From NCBI GenBank assembly GCA_006937955.1, contig SSNP01000024.1:4093006-4157005 (forward strand): a stretch of DNA of 64,000 bases, in the 5' to 3' direction. Within the stretch, counting starts at the first letter, position 1. Each line of letters begins with the position of its first letter. Positions 11,860 through 24,536 of this stretch are shown one piece after another. The notes beneath the pieces are model-generated. The model had not been told where the DNA came from and searched no databases. It was given only the letters and a program-made list of their open reading frames with translations. Source of the DNA: Pachypanchax playfairii. Taxonomy: Eukaryota; Chordata; Actinopteri; Cyprinodontiformes; Aplocheilidae. The position numbers and the translations under genes are program-made.

Positions 11860-12573
11860 ATGGGTACACATGGATCCAGACCCCAGAAACAGGTTCTCAT
11901 GCTGGGCCTGGACGGTTCAGGAAAAACCACCCTGCTCTATAAACTCAAGTACAATGAGAGAGTGGTAACCCTGCCAACCGTGGGTTTTAATGTGGAGTCG
12001 CTGGAGACGGAGCGGAGCAGCCCAGGACTGATGGTGTGGGACGTCGGGGGTCAGAGGAAGATGAGGCCTCACTGGAGGCACTACTTCAACGACACAGCTG
12101 GACTGATGTTTGTGGTGGACAGTGGAAATGTGAAGAGGCTGGACGAGGCCCACAAAGAACTTCATCGGGTAATTAAATCAGGAAGCAAAGAGTTCTTTCA
12201 TGATGAATTATGCAAAAAAAAAAAGTATTTTATTTTGAAATGATTAAATCATCGCTGTGTTGTTTTTGTGCTACAACAGGTACTGAGATGCAACAGTCTT
12301 AGAGGAGTTCCTCTTGTGATACTGGCCAACAAACAGGACCTTCCAGGTGCTCTGGACCCAGAAACTCTCTGTGTGAAACTGGACTTGAGGGGCGTGTGTG
12401 ACGGCCGGGCGTGGTTCATCCAGCCCTGCTCGGCCAGCACGGGGGTGGGACTTGAAGAAGGTTTCAGGAGAATGATTTATCTGACGAAGACCCCGTTAAG
12501 ACAGACTCAGGAGGACATTAAAGTTAAGATAAGATCTAAAGTCTTCTGTTTCATCTGTGAAGACAAAGGATGA
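11860..12573 (+). CDS. arl14: ADP-ribosylation factor-like 14
   Basis: Two exons, 11860-12168 and 12280-12573, encode 200 aa with a phase-0 intron of 111 bp (CGG|gtaatt to caacag|GTA). ARL14 is an ARF-family GTPase that controls movement of MHC class II vesicles in dendritic cells. Motifs: P-loop GLDGSGKT (16-23), switch I threonine in LPTVGFN (T40), WDVGGQ (60-65), NKQD (120-123) and the CSAST guanine-base loop. An upstream in-frame ATG at 11842 exists, but the start at 11860 gives MGTHGS with Gly2 for N-myristoylation, as in ARF proteins. ARL11 is a close relative; the neighbours PPM1L and KPNA4 favour ARL14. As I recall, human ARL14 has one coding exon, so the intron is notable. Without splicing the frame would stop at 12243 after a lysine run. 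Confidence 0.92.
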
Positions 12574-12987
12574 CTCAGATCAGGCTGGACGAAGAGTCTT
12601 CAGATGGAGACAAAAAAACACAAGGACTTCTCAAAAAATCTTAGATCGTCAGGAGATTTTGAAGAAAACATTAACAAACTGTACAAGAACACACTGGTAA
12701 CCAGTGTTTGGAAATGTTTTCATTATTCTGTGAAAGTTTTTGTATTTTGTATATTTAGTTATTCAGTCAAAACCATCAGATGTTTCTGAACAATGAAAGC
12801 TTGATTCATTTATTTAGAATGAAAGTGAATCTGAAGAGATTCTAATGATCCCAACAAGACTTAATCATCCACAGTGAGTGTGTGATTATATAACATGCTA
12901 CTAGAATAAATACATCAACTCATTGTGACAAAGACAATAATATCACAGCTGTGTTTCTGTATGTTTAACTAGGTTAAAATTAAACTG

Positions 12988-12993
12988 AATAAA
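12988..12993 (+). terminator. arl14: ARL14 polyadenylation signal (candidate)
   Basis: AATAAA about 415 bases past the stop. Another AATAAA occurs near 12905, and the choice between them is open. Confidence 0.4.
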
Positions 12994-14209
12994 GTTGAAA
13001 AACAAAAGGATCAATTCGATTTTTAGCAGGTCAACAACAAAATAAATGCCCTAAAGTAAAAGTTTGTGAAATATCGGTAGATATTTGGATATTTTGTGCA
13101 AAATAAAATAAAAATCTTTGAGTTTTTTTTATAGTCTGAAACTAGTCTGGTGAAGTGAGTTCAACTATCATCAAAGGGTTCTTGGTTTTAAGCAGAACAT
13201 ATATTTTATAATTATTTTTAGATGCATTTATTTATAATAAAATAATAACCATGTTTTCAGGTGAAAATGAGAGGATTCTATAAAAACAAGAAATCTAAAT
13301 CCGTCTAGTTTAGGGTTCTGGAATCTGCGGCTCCGGGGCCACATGTGGCCCTTCAGCTCCTCTGAATCGGCTCCTTGTAACTTTGACCAACACGAACCCA
13401 AGAAATTAATTATGTTTGTTGGACTTTCTGTTTCAGGAAGACTCTAATATGGCAAACAGGTTGCTCTGTCTGTATGAACTGGTTCCAGAACCAGAACCAG
13501 AACAAACAGACTTGAGTTTCAGTGAAACGTCGATCAGCTGAATCTTTCTGACCTTCAGTCAGTCTGACTCTCCTGATCCAACACAAACGTCACATTTCTT
13601 CATCATAATTGAACCAAATAGCATTAAAAGCAACTAGTTTTGCAAATCTATTGAAATGTTTTCAAAATTTTAAGTCATTAAAATATGAGATTATTGTTTT
13701 AATACAGTGATTCTTCATATACTAACAGAAACAAACTGCTTCTGATAAAAGACCTGAGACACTTTAACAAAGTCAAACTTGTTTCTTTTTGTGAAATTTT
13801 AAGTAATAAATAAAAAAACTCCATCCATCCATATGTTTTTATAACAGCTTGTCCTTGTGCAGGATCTTGTTTATCTCCAGCAGAAAGAGGAACAATTTGA
13901 TGTTTATGTTTGTATTTTTCTAAAGGTGGAACTTAATATTTCAATTGTTGTATCTCAATTTTAAGCATTAATGTGACTTTCTGGATCTTTACAAATTAAA
14001 TATATTGAGTGATGAAAAATAGCTCTATCAGTCGTAAATGTTGCAGAACCTTGTTCTATTTTGCATTTTATGAAGAAAACATTAACTCCTAACAGCTCAG
14101 ACTCCTAAAATTTCAGACGACATGTAATAATAATGTAGCTTCCTGTTTTGATCGTGTTGCAGGCAGCCTTGTTTTGTGCATGTTAATAGAAAAGGATGAA
14201 TTATTTGTT
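12994..14209. other. Intergenic, ARL14 to KPNA4
   Basis: AT-rich, with no gene visible. It contains a GC-rich patch at 13321-13380 with the 16-bp palindrome GGGCCACATGTGGCCC (13336-13351), which resembles hAT-type repeat fragments of fish. At about 13822-13875 there is a decayed piece of the CCATCCAT-tailed repeat seen again at 62523-62785 (CAGCTTGTCCTTGTGCAGG). Confidence 0.5.
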
Positions 14210-14465
14210 GGTACATCGCGGTGTTCCCTGCTGAGGGACGTTAGCAGTGAAACCAATGAGAGTGGAGGGGATTTCCCCACCCTTCCTCTACGCCACAGCG
14301 AGGCTGCCCTCCCTCCACCACCGGCATTCCCAGTATGCAACGCGGAGAGAGCAGCAAAAAATAGTCTGCTAACGAAACACTGTGAAAAGGGAACCAGAAA
14401 AAAACGGTAGCTCACCTGCTAAATCCACAACTTAAGCTGTATTCAGCGCGACCAGGACTGCTAAC
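14210..14465 (+). promoter_or_regulatory. kpna4: KPNA4 CpG-rich promoter and 5' UTR
   Basis: The base composition changes sharply here. CpG dinucleotides are frequent from about 14215 through exon 1 to about 14860, against very few in the flanks. There is no TATA box. This fits a housekeeping CpG-island promoter. The exact transcription start cannot be read from the sequence. Confidence 0.5.
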
Positions 14466-17400
14466 ATGGCTGACAACGAGAAACTGGACAACCAGCGGCT
14501 GAAGAATTTCAAGAATAAAGGTCGAGATTTGGAGGTAAAAGTGTTGAAGATCGCTGCTTTTCCTCTCTGACTGCTGCGTTCACGGACACCTTCTCTCGGC
14601 TCCCCTGTGACGTCGTTTCTAATTTCCACTATCGGGCACTCTGCTGACCGAGTCCGGCCAAGACCTTTAGTAAAAAACCGGTGGTGACCACTGGCTTTGG
14701 CGGGGAGTTTTACCGTCGGTTCGGTTCGGTTTTCAGACCGCATTGCTTCAAAAACATGTCAGAAAAACCTCCGCTGCCACCGCCAGGCCCGCGGGGGGAC
14801 ATGCGAGCTGAAGCATTTCATCCCCGAGTCGGTTCATTTCGGTTTAAAATATCACTCCTCGTTGTACAATCACACACAGCGGAGTTAACTTGTGTCATTT
14901 GATAATATTATCACGATTGCCAAACTAACACGACGGTAGATTAATGTATTTTTTATACCGCAGTAAGCTAACTTGCATGTTAGCTTAGCTCGTTGGTCGC
15001 AGTTACACCCATCCCCCGTCTTTACAATCAAAAACAATGGCGGAAACCAGTTAGCCATTTAGCTGACCAGCTACATGGGTTAAAAATCCACACATTTCTA
15101 AACTCTTATTTAATATTAACATTACAAACATTTAAAAATCTATAAGCTACTGTTCCGCCTCGTGACATGATTGATAGCTTGAAGCTAAACGATAGCAAAC
15201 GTCAGATCAATAATAGTTGATTTACAGTCAGTTCTGCGTGTCACTGTTTCTTTTAAGATTTTAGGAATCTTTATTAGTTTCGGGCGGGTTTTTATAGAAA
15301 CAAGAGAGCCTATTTGACAAGTTGTTTCTTTTTCTTAAAAACCAGGCCTCGATTCGATCTATCGATAGCATTAGCAATAAGTGGTTGTAAGTTGTGGACA
15401 CACCCAAACTCTTTCATTCAATAAAAGTATTTAATTAACTAAGTGTCTTTAATTTTTTCGCTCAAGTGATCATCAGCTTGGGTACATATACAGTTACACT
15501 ACATTAAATATCCCAGAACAGTTTGACTAAAATTCATCAGTAATTTGTATATTTAAACACCTTCAGTTAAGAAACAAGCTCCACAAACTTCCGATCTTAA
15601 ATGCTGGAATTAATGTAGTTTATTAAATCCATATCTGAGATCATTCACTGTGTGTATTTCGTGGTTAAATAAACATCTTTAGGGTTTTTCATTGAGCTTT
15701 AAAAAGATAATGAAAATATGGCATTTTGTGCGAAGCTCACACCTGGTAAACATAAAGAAAACCCTCAAAATCTTTACTCTTATCAGTTCCTGGTCATGAC
15801 AATCCATTTTCCCTCTTGTCCTCACAAAAATAATGTTTTTTCCTTTCAGCATCTATAAAATGCGAACTGATTAAAAGAAGTATTTGAAACATTATTAATG
15901 CACAGATTAATGGTTTAGAGAACTGATTTGTTCCTGCAGAATCTTTAGGTTTATTAGATTTGTTTGGACTAGTGTTTGATGTCTCATGCAGTGTGTGCTG
16001 CCACATAATCAGCAAAATTATTTGATTTTATTTTGTTGGTTTAATTTGTCAGCTATATGTTGTAATTAAACCCCTGTGTGTAATATTTCCTACAGTCTAT
16101 GAGAAGACAGAGGACTGAGGTTGTGGTGGAGCTCAGAAAGGTAATCACTTTAAAATAAACTTGAACTTTTAAAGTTTAAGCTACATTGAGCTGGGTTTTT
16201 TGGCTTTTATCTACTTCTTTCCTGAAACGTGTATAAAATAATAACCTGCTTCTTGTACCACAGAACAAAAGAGACGAGCACCTTCTGAAGAGGAGAAATG
16301 TACCTCATGAAGACATCTGCGAGGACTCTGATGTTGATGGAGATTTCAGATCGGTATGTTTGTTTTCACTTAGTTTACTCTAATAAAATCCTTGTAATGT
16401 ATATTTAGGTTTGAAGAGCGGAGTGGTGTCGCGTCTTGAAATGAAATCGGTTCCCTTCTTTTTGATTCGTCGACACTTGACCTGGCTAGAAATCCAGATG
16501 AATGATGAGAAAAGAGTTTATCTCTTAAATAAAAGAAAGAAAACCTTTTCCCTGGAGGAGGCCACGTGTCACTCATCAACTCATCAGCGTGATCGAAGAT
16601 TAATAGTTGATGACCTAAATGTGCGAACATGAATACCACTGATCACCTGCTCGAACATACAGAGCCTGGAATCAGTCATATTCGTTGGCTTTACGTGTTC
16701 ATTTTTAGGCCCCACTTTGATCTTGGCATTGAGACAGCTGTGACATGTTTCGGTTGACCATATGGTCAACGGCGTTCTCTGCTGAGTCTGAGCACGACGC
16801 TGCATTTAATGTCATGCAGACTCAACCTGCTTGATGTGCCGCTACATGTGCTGGCATGTAAGTGATGCAGTTCTGTGACCCGTTCCGAAGGTTTTGGACA
16901 TTTTGTGCATGTGACAGGAGTTTCTGGTGTAGTGATCTGTGCAATTTTCTCTGAAGTAAAAGAAAAATTTAAAGATGAATATACATGTTGGTAATTTATT
17001 TTTTTAAGGATTTTTTAAAAAATATATTATTTATAAATAAGTTTATTTATTTATAATTTATATTTATTTATTAAGTGGTAATATTTTGGAGGTTCAGTTT
17101 GAAAGTTTGCATCTTCTAATCTCTGTTGTCTCGTAACCCCTGCAGCCTCATCACAGCACATTATCTTTGCCTTTTTGGGAAGTATCATATTTATTAAATC
17201 ATCGTTTTCCTGCAGCTTTACTCATCCCAGTTGTCTTGTTAAACGTCTGTCACAGTTGAGGGATAAAATCTTTGAATGTCTGCTGGCTGTAAAGGTTTGT
17301 AGCTGGTGGTTTATCTGAGACGTGAGCCAACCTTAACCCTGATGGAGATGACAATCACATGATGATTCCTGCAGAAACAGGTTACATTTGGCTCTGCGCA

Positions 17401-20400
17401 ACTTGTGAAGGGTATCGTGAGGTTTAGGTTGATCGATCACTCTCATGTAGCTCACAGATGGTTTCACCACAACGAATCACAACTTCAGGTGTGAAGAAAA
17501 CGCCTTCTTTATCTTCAGGTTTCATTTTTTTCTCAATTGCCCGTTTTTATCAATTTTTTATAATTTGAATTATTTAAAAAAAAAGAGACATTCTCTGTGT
17601 TTGTGAACATAATTTCTGATTTTATTCTTGATGTAATTTACACACTGTTTTATTAATATGTCCTGAATTAACCAATAAAATGTTCTTTTACAGCAAAACA
17701 CCTCTCTTGAAGCAATAGTACAAGTAAGTTGCTTTATTTTCTCCATAACTTGATTTTTTAATTCAGACATTTCACGTTATCTGAACTCTCTGTAGTTATT
17801 TTCCATGTTATAATGGCGTTTATCCTCAAACTAATATGTTCAGTCTTTTTTTAAATCATTACAAATGAACACAATAGGAAGTTGAGCTAAACTTGAAGAT
17901 ACACAAAGTCTAGATAATTATTTGAAATGCTGAACCACAAGTGATTGTGTTATGCTGATTTGCAGAATGCCACCAGTGATAACCAGGGAATCCAGCTGAG
18001 TGCTGTTCAAGCTGCCAGGTAAAACCACAGTTTGCACCCTTAATACTGTTTGTTGCTGTCACACTTTAACATGTAGTAATGAGTCTGTGTTCTAGGTTTA
18101 ATGATTTGTAGGTTTTTAAACACCGATTCATCTGTTGTTGCAGTTCGGTGCTTGTGGGTTTTGTTCTTTTCGTCACGCTGATGTTTTGTTTGCATTGTGA
18201 ACAGCAGCTGTCGAAGTGTAATCACATCTGGCTCGCAGGTGTATTTATAAGCTGCTGATGCGACAGTGTTTGGTCTCAGAATGCTCTCTGGTTTTCAGCT
18301 GATTGACTTGTGCGCAGTAAGAGTTTCAGTGCTGTAATCTCAGCAGCTGACCGTCTCACAGTGATGCTTCGTTTCATTTAGGAACACAGTAAATGGCCTT
18401 GCAGCTCAGTCATGATACTTTCTAAACGTTAGAAGGATATTTAAAACATTCTGATGTACATTTTGTTCTCTTTTTATCTGATTTTGTGTTATTTTAACTT
18501 TGTTCTGAGTTTTCATCACCTGGATCCTGATTGACCTGCTTGACGTCGACACTCCTGTTTCTGTTTTCTCTTGTCAGTAAAGCCATATGAGAGTGTGTTA
18601 ATGATGTTATATATCCTTTTCATTTTACAGGAAGTTGTTGTCCAGCGACCGTAATCCTCCCATCGATGACCTGATTAAGTCTGGGATCCTTCCCATCCTG
18701 GTCCACTGCCTGGACAGAGATGACAAGTAAGCCTGCTGGAATTCAGTTTGTCAGCGTGTAGCAAACACTTTTTCATGTGTGATAATTATAGTTAATTATA
18801 GAAATCCCCCCCATTCTGTGTTCATATTTAATTTAAGTAAATTTCAGTGTTATGCAGATGAACCGACGGGTTTATCATAGCCTACATCTGATACTGTTGC
18901 TGTTATATAAAATGTGCTCCAGTTATGGAATGACTCATCAACATGCTTGTAGTGTTGAACAGTCCTGCTGTCTGATCACACTTGCTTTAATATTTATTTA
19001 TCTGTCTTACTGTTCTGCAGCCCGTCTCTCCAGTTCGAAGCAGCCTGGGCTCTAACCAACATCGCGTCAGGTACCTCCGAGCAGACCCAAGCTGTGGTCC
19101 AGTCCAGTAAGTTTCACTCTTTCATAACGAGTTTCTGAGCTTCACTATGGAAGTGATATTATTATAACAGTGGGAGGGTTATCGTTCAGAGCATGTTATC
19201 TGAGGTGACCAGTCCTGGTCCTTGAAGTTATTATAAATGTACATCTTTTATTTCTATTGTTTTAGAATTTAATATTAATTCTTTTCCTTTCAGAGGGGCC
19301 ATTTTGGCAAAACGGGTGCACGGCGTCGAAACCCAACCCCTCCTTTGTCCAAAAGGAGACATGTTAAATTCTAAAACAATAGAAATAAACAATATACATA
19401 TATAATGGGGGAAAAAATCTGAACCAGTACCAAAATAGGGGTTTAAATGTATTGTACGAGTCTTTTGGCATCTGCTTTTGCATTTGTCTGAACACTCTCG
19501 CTTCATGCATGATTTTATGGAATAAATTCTTTATAAAGATTCACTCACCTGACTTATTTTTAACCAAAATCTCTGCCACAACACTGTTCCAGCTCATGTG
19601 GTTGAATTACCTGTCAGTCATTTATTCCAATCAGAAGAACATGTAAACCATGCAGGATGGTGGTCCTGGGGGACTGGGATCAGACAGATGTTAGACTCCA
19701 GTGGAGTGAATGTGACTTAAAAGTTCTTCTTTTCCTGGATGTTTTTACTGCAAGAGGAATAAAATCATTCAAGACAAAAATAAAATAATATTATACCAGA
19801 TATCACAATGTAATGATGTAAAAACACTGCAGGCTGCTGATTGGTTGGAAGACAATCATACTGTGAGCTTAAATAAGTGTTTAAAACTTCAGCAAAATAA
19901 CAAGCAGCCTCATAAATCCCTGATATTTGTGCAAATATTATCTGCTAATAAACAAACTAAACATGTATTTGTTGTTACTGTACGGTTCTTCTGTTGACTG
20001 AATATTATGATGCTCCCAAATGTATTAAAAGCCTTTTAACTTGAAACCTGTTGCCAACTCATTCAGTGTAATAACCACTTTATATTTCTCACTTTGGATA
20101 AAATATCTGGGAAATCAATGCAGTTCAGTCTAATAAGACACGCTGGGATGGTGCATGTGCACGTGCATCACTGAAGCTTTGCACATGCTGTTGTGTGAAA
20201 CAGCTGAAGGTATTTTAAGCATTTAGAAATGAGGCAGTGAAAAGCTGCAAAGCTGAACAGAACCGTGTACTTCCAGAATGTTACATTTCAGTTTGAACAG
20301 TTGTGTGAATTTCATCACTTTGTTTAAATGGTATTATCAGCACTCCAGATGGGGATTAAAGATCTCCTGGGGAAGATCTGATGTTAAAAGTTTTCACTCT

Positions 20401-23400
20401 CTTGTGTAGATGCCGTGCCGCTGTTCCTGAGGCTGCTTCACTCTCCTCACCAGAATGTGTGTGAACAGGCTGTCTGGGCTCTGGGCAACATCATCGGTAT
20501 GTGCTGCTGGTCTCGGTTTGTGATCTGATGAATTTATCTTCTAAATCTTTGAAACTTGGCTGGTTAAATAAAAAAAAACAAGATACAGTTTTAAGGTTGT
20601 TCAGTTTGTTGAATTTAGTTTCTTACAATCACAAAAGTTAGTCAAGCACTTCCTAAAGAGAAATACACCTGCATTATAATTATTATGATTAGGGCCCGAC
20701 CGATATAATGGCCGATAAATCCATCCAAAAATATTACTGAAAGCTCATTCTTAAGCTCATGTCTACCTTTTAGACACCATGAACTATCTGAATTATTCCA
20801 AAAAATGTAAATAATAGACAAGTTTATCTATTTTATGAACATTTATTTACATTTTTAACTGGGCATTCTCATTAATGGAGATGCAGAAACACATATATGA
20901 CAAAAATGAATCAATAAAAAATATCGGCAATTTTTTACCGATAGCCGATATCACCCTGGGCCTCCATATCGGTTGGGCTGCACCAGCCTTTCACTCCGTG
21001 CTTGGACATCTGGGCTTCCGTAGCAGTTCCTCTTTGCTATTTTGTTCCTGTGGATGTACTTCCAGTTGTTTATGGGAAAGTTTAACATTGAAGCTAAACT
21101 CGATGAATAAGAGTGTTAAATAATCATGAGCCGGCCTACATTCAGTAACTAAACAGTACCGACAGCCTCGCTGTTTAATAAGCTCTTAGTATCAGTTCAG
21201 CTGTTTAATGTTTTATTGATTATCTGAAAAACAAAGATTCATAAATCCTTGTGCTTCGTGTGTGTTGTGTTCAGGTGATGGTCCACAGTGCAGAGACTAT
21301 GTGATCAGTTTGGGAGTGGTGAAGCCCCTGCTGTCATTCATCAGTCCCTCCATCCCCATCACCTTCCTCCGCAATGTGACTTGGGTCATGGTCAACCTGT
21401 GCCGTCACAAGGACCCTCCACCGCCGATGGAGACCATCCAGGAGGTGTGTGTGTGTGTTTCAGTGATCTGAATGTCTGACGTATTTTTTTTTTATCTAAA
21501 AGGGTTGTTTTTTTTTTTTTAAACCAATTTCTTTTACATGTATGAAAAACCCAGTTGTATCAGAGCTGAACTAGTTATTCTGATGAGTGTGAATAAGTCC
21601 CAGTAAAGGACAACTATGTTGGTCTGTTTCTATACTTCTATTTTATTTAGTTTTTTCGTTGTTGCAGATTATTAAAGATTTTGGTTTATAACTTCAGCAG
21701 TTCGTTTATTTAATCCCCTTTCTTTCATCTGCAAGAAAAGGAAAATGTCGCTTTGCTTCTATCTGTGTTTATGTTTAAATAACGCTCATAAGATCCAAAA
21801 TGTTACTATTTAATAGTAAATACTGATTCGCGTGTCTTTAGACTACTTAATCTGAGCTTGAATTGTCTGTTATCGTCTGGAAATGACAAGAAAATGAGTT
21901 TAATGTGATGGACAGAAGTCCGTCTCTCAGCGGTCGACTAAATGGGTTAAAAAAAGGCCAGTGTGTTTAATTCAAGCTATGTTTAGTTAAAACTGTGAGA
22001 ATTACAGTTTGATTTCATCTATGAAGACAGATAATCAAAAATCATTTCCTGATACATTCACCTGAACATAACACTCTCATTAATCTCATCTTCTCAGATC
22101 CTGCCAGCTCTCTGCGTGCTGATCCACCACACTGATGTCAGTGTGAGTACACCTTATTTGACCTACTTGGGTTTCTGGCACGGTATCGTGAAGCGGAACA
22201 GAAACAGAATTTATCTGAATCTTCTTTTTTTTTTTTTGCTTCTAGATCTTGGTGGACACAGTCTGGGCTCTGTCCTACCTGACGGACGCTGGGAATGAGC
22301 AGATCCAAATGGTCATCGACTCTGGAATCGTCCCTCACCTGGTACCTCTGCTCAGCCACCAGGAAGTCAAAGTTCAGGTTTGTAGAGAAGATTCAATTAG
22401 GTTTAAAAATATTTACAGTATTTAGTGACGATACTATTAATATTTTTAAATAAAATAAAAAATCTGCTTTCCCTCTTTAAACTTTTCCAGCTCTACTTTT
22501 GATCTAACAATTGTTTTATCATCTTCACATTCAGACTGCTGCACTGAGAGCTGTCGGGAACATCGTGACCGGCACAGACGAACAGACGCAGGTGGTGCTC
22601 AACTGTGACGCCCTCAGCCACTTCCCAGCACTCCTCACTCACCCAAAGGAGAAAATCAACAAGGTAACGTCGTCCGTGTTTCTGCTCCACGCTCTGCTAC
22701 ACCGAGTGTCTGGAAGTGATGAAACTAGAGACTGTGCCAGTGTGACTGTCGTGAAAGATGATACAGGGATCAGATAGCTAATAGGAGGAATACACAACAC
22801 CATAACCATCGCAAGGATGAAGATTGTGAAGACTTTGGAGACTCTACGGTTTTAGATAGTGACAGATAAAGGGGGAGGGGCTTGTGTGTGTGAGAGTGAA
22901 TGTGTGATATGGGTTGGTGGAGAAACGGGTGCAGAAATCACTGTGCTGATATCTGAGTGCATCTGAGACCAGTCATTTGAAAACGAGGCCTTCTTTGTGA
23001 CTGGTTGATGATTAGAGCCTCAAGTCGCCCTCTCCCCTCCCACAGCACGCCGTCTCTACCAGAGGGCAGCAAAACCAGCTGACTTCTGGATTCTGATCCA
23101 GCTCGGTGTTTCAGTCGGTGCTGGAAGGTCCCATCAGGAAACATGTTGACTGTATTTGCACTGTTTGTCCTGTAGGAGGCAGTGTGGTTCCTGTCCAACA
23201 TTACAGCAGGGAACCAACAACAAGTGCAGGCTGTCATTGATGCCAAACTGGTCCCCATGATCATCCACCTGCTCGACAAGGTTTGCATCCTTTCAGATAG
23301 CTTTTTTTTTTTTCAGTTCTGGAAAAGTCTGTTGCTTCAATTGAATGTTTGTATTTCAGGGTGATTTTGGCACTCAGAAAGAAGCAGCCTGGGCCATCAG

Positions 23401-24536
23401 TAACCTGACAATAAGTGGAAGGAAAGATCAGGTAAAAGGTGTTCTCTTCCTGTCAGTCTGCTGTCCAACATCTGCTTGTAATCAGAGTGTAAACAAAAGT
23501 AACACACCTGTCAATCAGAGGGGATCTTTATTCTTACTGTGTAAGATTAACAATGCATCGCTGTCCTCAGGTGGCGCACCTCATTGAGAAGCAGGTGATT
23601 CCTCCGTTCTGCAACTTGCTCATAGTGAAGGACGCTCAGGTGGTGCAGGTTGTTCTCGATGGTCTCAGCAATATCCTCAAGATGGCCGACGACGAGGCGG
23701 AAACTATCGCTAACCTCATCGAGGAATGTGGAGGTGTGTTACGTGTTAACCGTAATTTTTTTCAGGTCTTCTCTCAGGTGCATCATCGTTTCTCTCATTT
23801 TATTTTACAGGTTTGGAAAAGATCGAACAGCTGCAGAATCATGAAAATGAAGATATCTACAAACTGGCATATGAAATTATAGATCAGTACTTCTCATCTG
23901 ATGACGTAAGTGATGCAACAAACAAGACGGGTTCTGAAGTTTTAGTTATTTTCTGTTCTGTGGATGTTATAACAAAGATAATTGAATCATTTTAATTACA
24001 AAAAGTCTGAATCAATCAGATTAAAATTCAAGTCGGTACTTTATAAATCTTCACTGTGATTAATTTCTCATCCTGAGACGGAACAACAGAACCAGAATCA
24101 GTAATTTACTGCTTAAAAATACACCAAGTATTTCACTGTAAAAATCTCGACGCCACTTTTATGTTTTTATGTAGACAGTCAAAACCCAGTAGTGATGTCA
24201 TAGCCCTACCTCTAACCTGTCTTACATCTCCAAGCACATCACACATAATGAATTCTGAGTTTAAGAGGATATTTTTTTTAGAAACATCCAGTAAAAAAAT
24301 TGTTTTGAGGAAAATTTGTATATTTTTCTAACTGGAAATTGACAGTGAATGGACTTTGTGTGTGTTTATACCAGTTTTATAATTTAACCTGAATGGTGTG
24401 ACGTTCTGCATGCTGTTAATGTTTGAACTGTGATTTTCAGATCGATGAAGACACCAGCCTGGTTCCAGAGGCCATTCAGGGTGGAACCTACAGCTTTAAC
24501 TCAGCCAACGTGCCAGCCGAGGGATTCCAGTTCTAG
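14466..24536 (+). CDS. kpna4: Importin subunit alpha (karyopherin alpha 4)
   Basis: Seventeen coding exons, all with in-frame GT-AG junctions: 14466-14534, 16096-16140, 16264-16353, 17694-17723, 17966-18018, 18631-18726, 19021-19106, 20410-20496, 21275-21444, 22098-22142, 22246-22377, 22535-22663, 23176-23280, 23360-23431, 23571-23733, 23811-23905, 24441-24536. The protein is 520 aa, one residue shorter than human. Importin alpha 3 binds classical nuclear localisation signals and carries cargo through the pore with importin beta. The N-terminus holds the basic importin-beta-binding domain (about 1-60, with KNKRDEHLLKRR). About ten armadillo repeats follow, each with the NLS-binding Trp-Asn pattern (AAWALTNIASG, AVWALGNIIGD, TVWALSYLTD, AVWFLSNITAG, AAWAISNLTISG). 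The C-terminus EGFQF is conserved. Intron 12 hosts a scaRNA. Introns 7 and 8 contain an inverted repeat and a hAT-like repeat; the other introns hold nothing I recognise. Confidence 0.97.
16753..16770. repeat. Perfect 18-bp palindrome in KPNA4 intron 3
   Basis: GTTGACCATATGGTCAAC reads the same on both strands. It could be a dimer binding site or chance. No repeat element is evident around it. Confidence 0.5.
19247..19389. repeat. Inverted repeat, 25-bp perfect arms
   Basis: Arms at 19247-19271 and 19365-19389 are perfect reverse complements (begin TTTATTTCTATTG, end TAGAATTTA), separated by 93 bases with higher CpG content than the flanks. The structure suggests a small non-autonomous DNA transposon or a hairpin. 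No target-site duplication is visible at the arm ends. It lies in KPNA4 intron 7. Confidence 0.6.
20691..20982. mobile_element. hAT-like non-autonomous element (degenerate)
   Basis: Begins AGGGCCCGACCGATAT and ends with the imperfect inverse ATATCGGTTGGGCTGCA. Internal GGCCGATAA and ATAGCCGATATCACC motifs are mirror images of each other. This ATCGG/CCGAT-rich design is that of non-autonomous hAT elements common in fish. I see no clear 8-bp duplication. Sequence just after it (GGGCTTCCGTAGCAG, about 21014) recurs at about 51058. Confidence 0.45.
22710..23101 (+). ncRNA. scarna7: Box C/D scaRNA7 (U90), U1 Am70 guide
   Basis: The RNA lies in KPNA4 intron 12, as I recall for human SCARNA7. C box GTGATGA is at 22716-22722 and D box CTGA at 23093-23096. 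They are brought together by a terminal stem: CTGGA (22710-22714) with TCCAG (23097-23101), and further out CACCGAG (22700-22706) with CTCGGTG (23102-23108). Internal D' box CTGA (22963-22966) and C' box TTGATGA (23005-23011) are present. Directly before D', GAGTGCA (22955-22961) is complementary to U1 snRNA UGCACUC, and its U at 22958 is the fifth base upstream of the box. By the D+5 rule this selects A70 of U1, the known U90 target. The RNA is about 390 nt against roughly 330 in human. It should be released from the spliced intron and act in Cajal bodies. Confidence 0.82.

Noticed and set aside
22100..22142. A protein-coding difference in KPNA4 (S for N before ILVDTVW) as a sign of a bad exon boundary
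   Set aside because: The junction is clean and in frame; this is an ordinary substitution.
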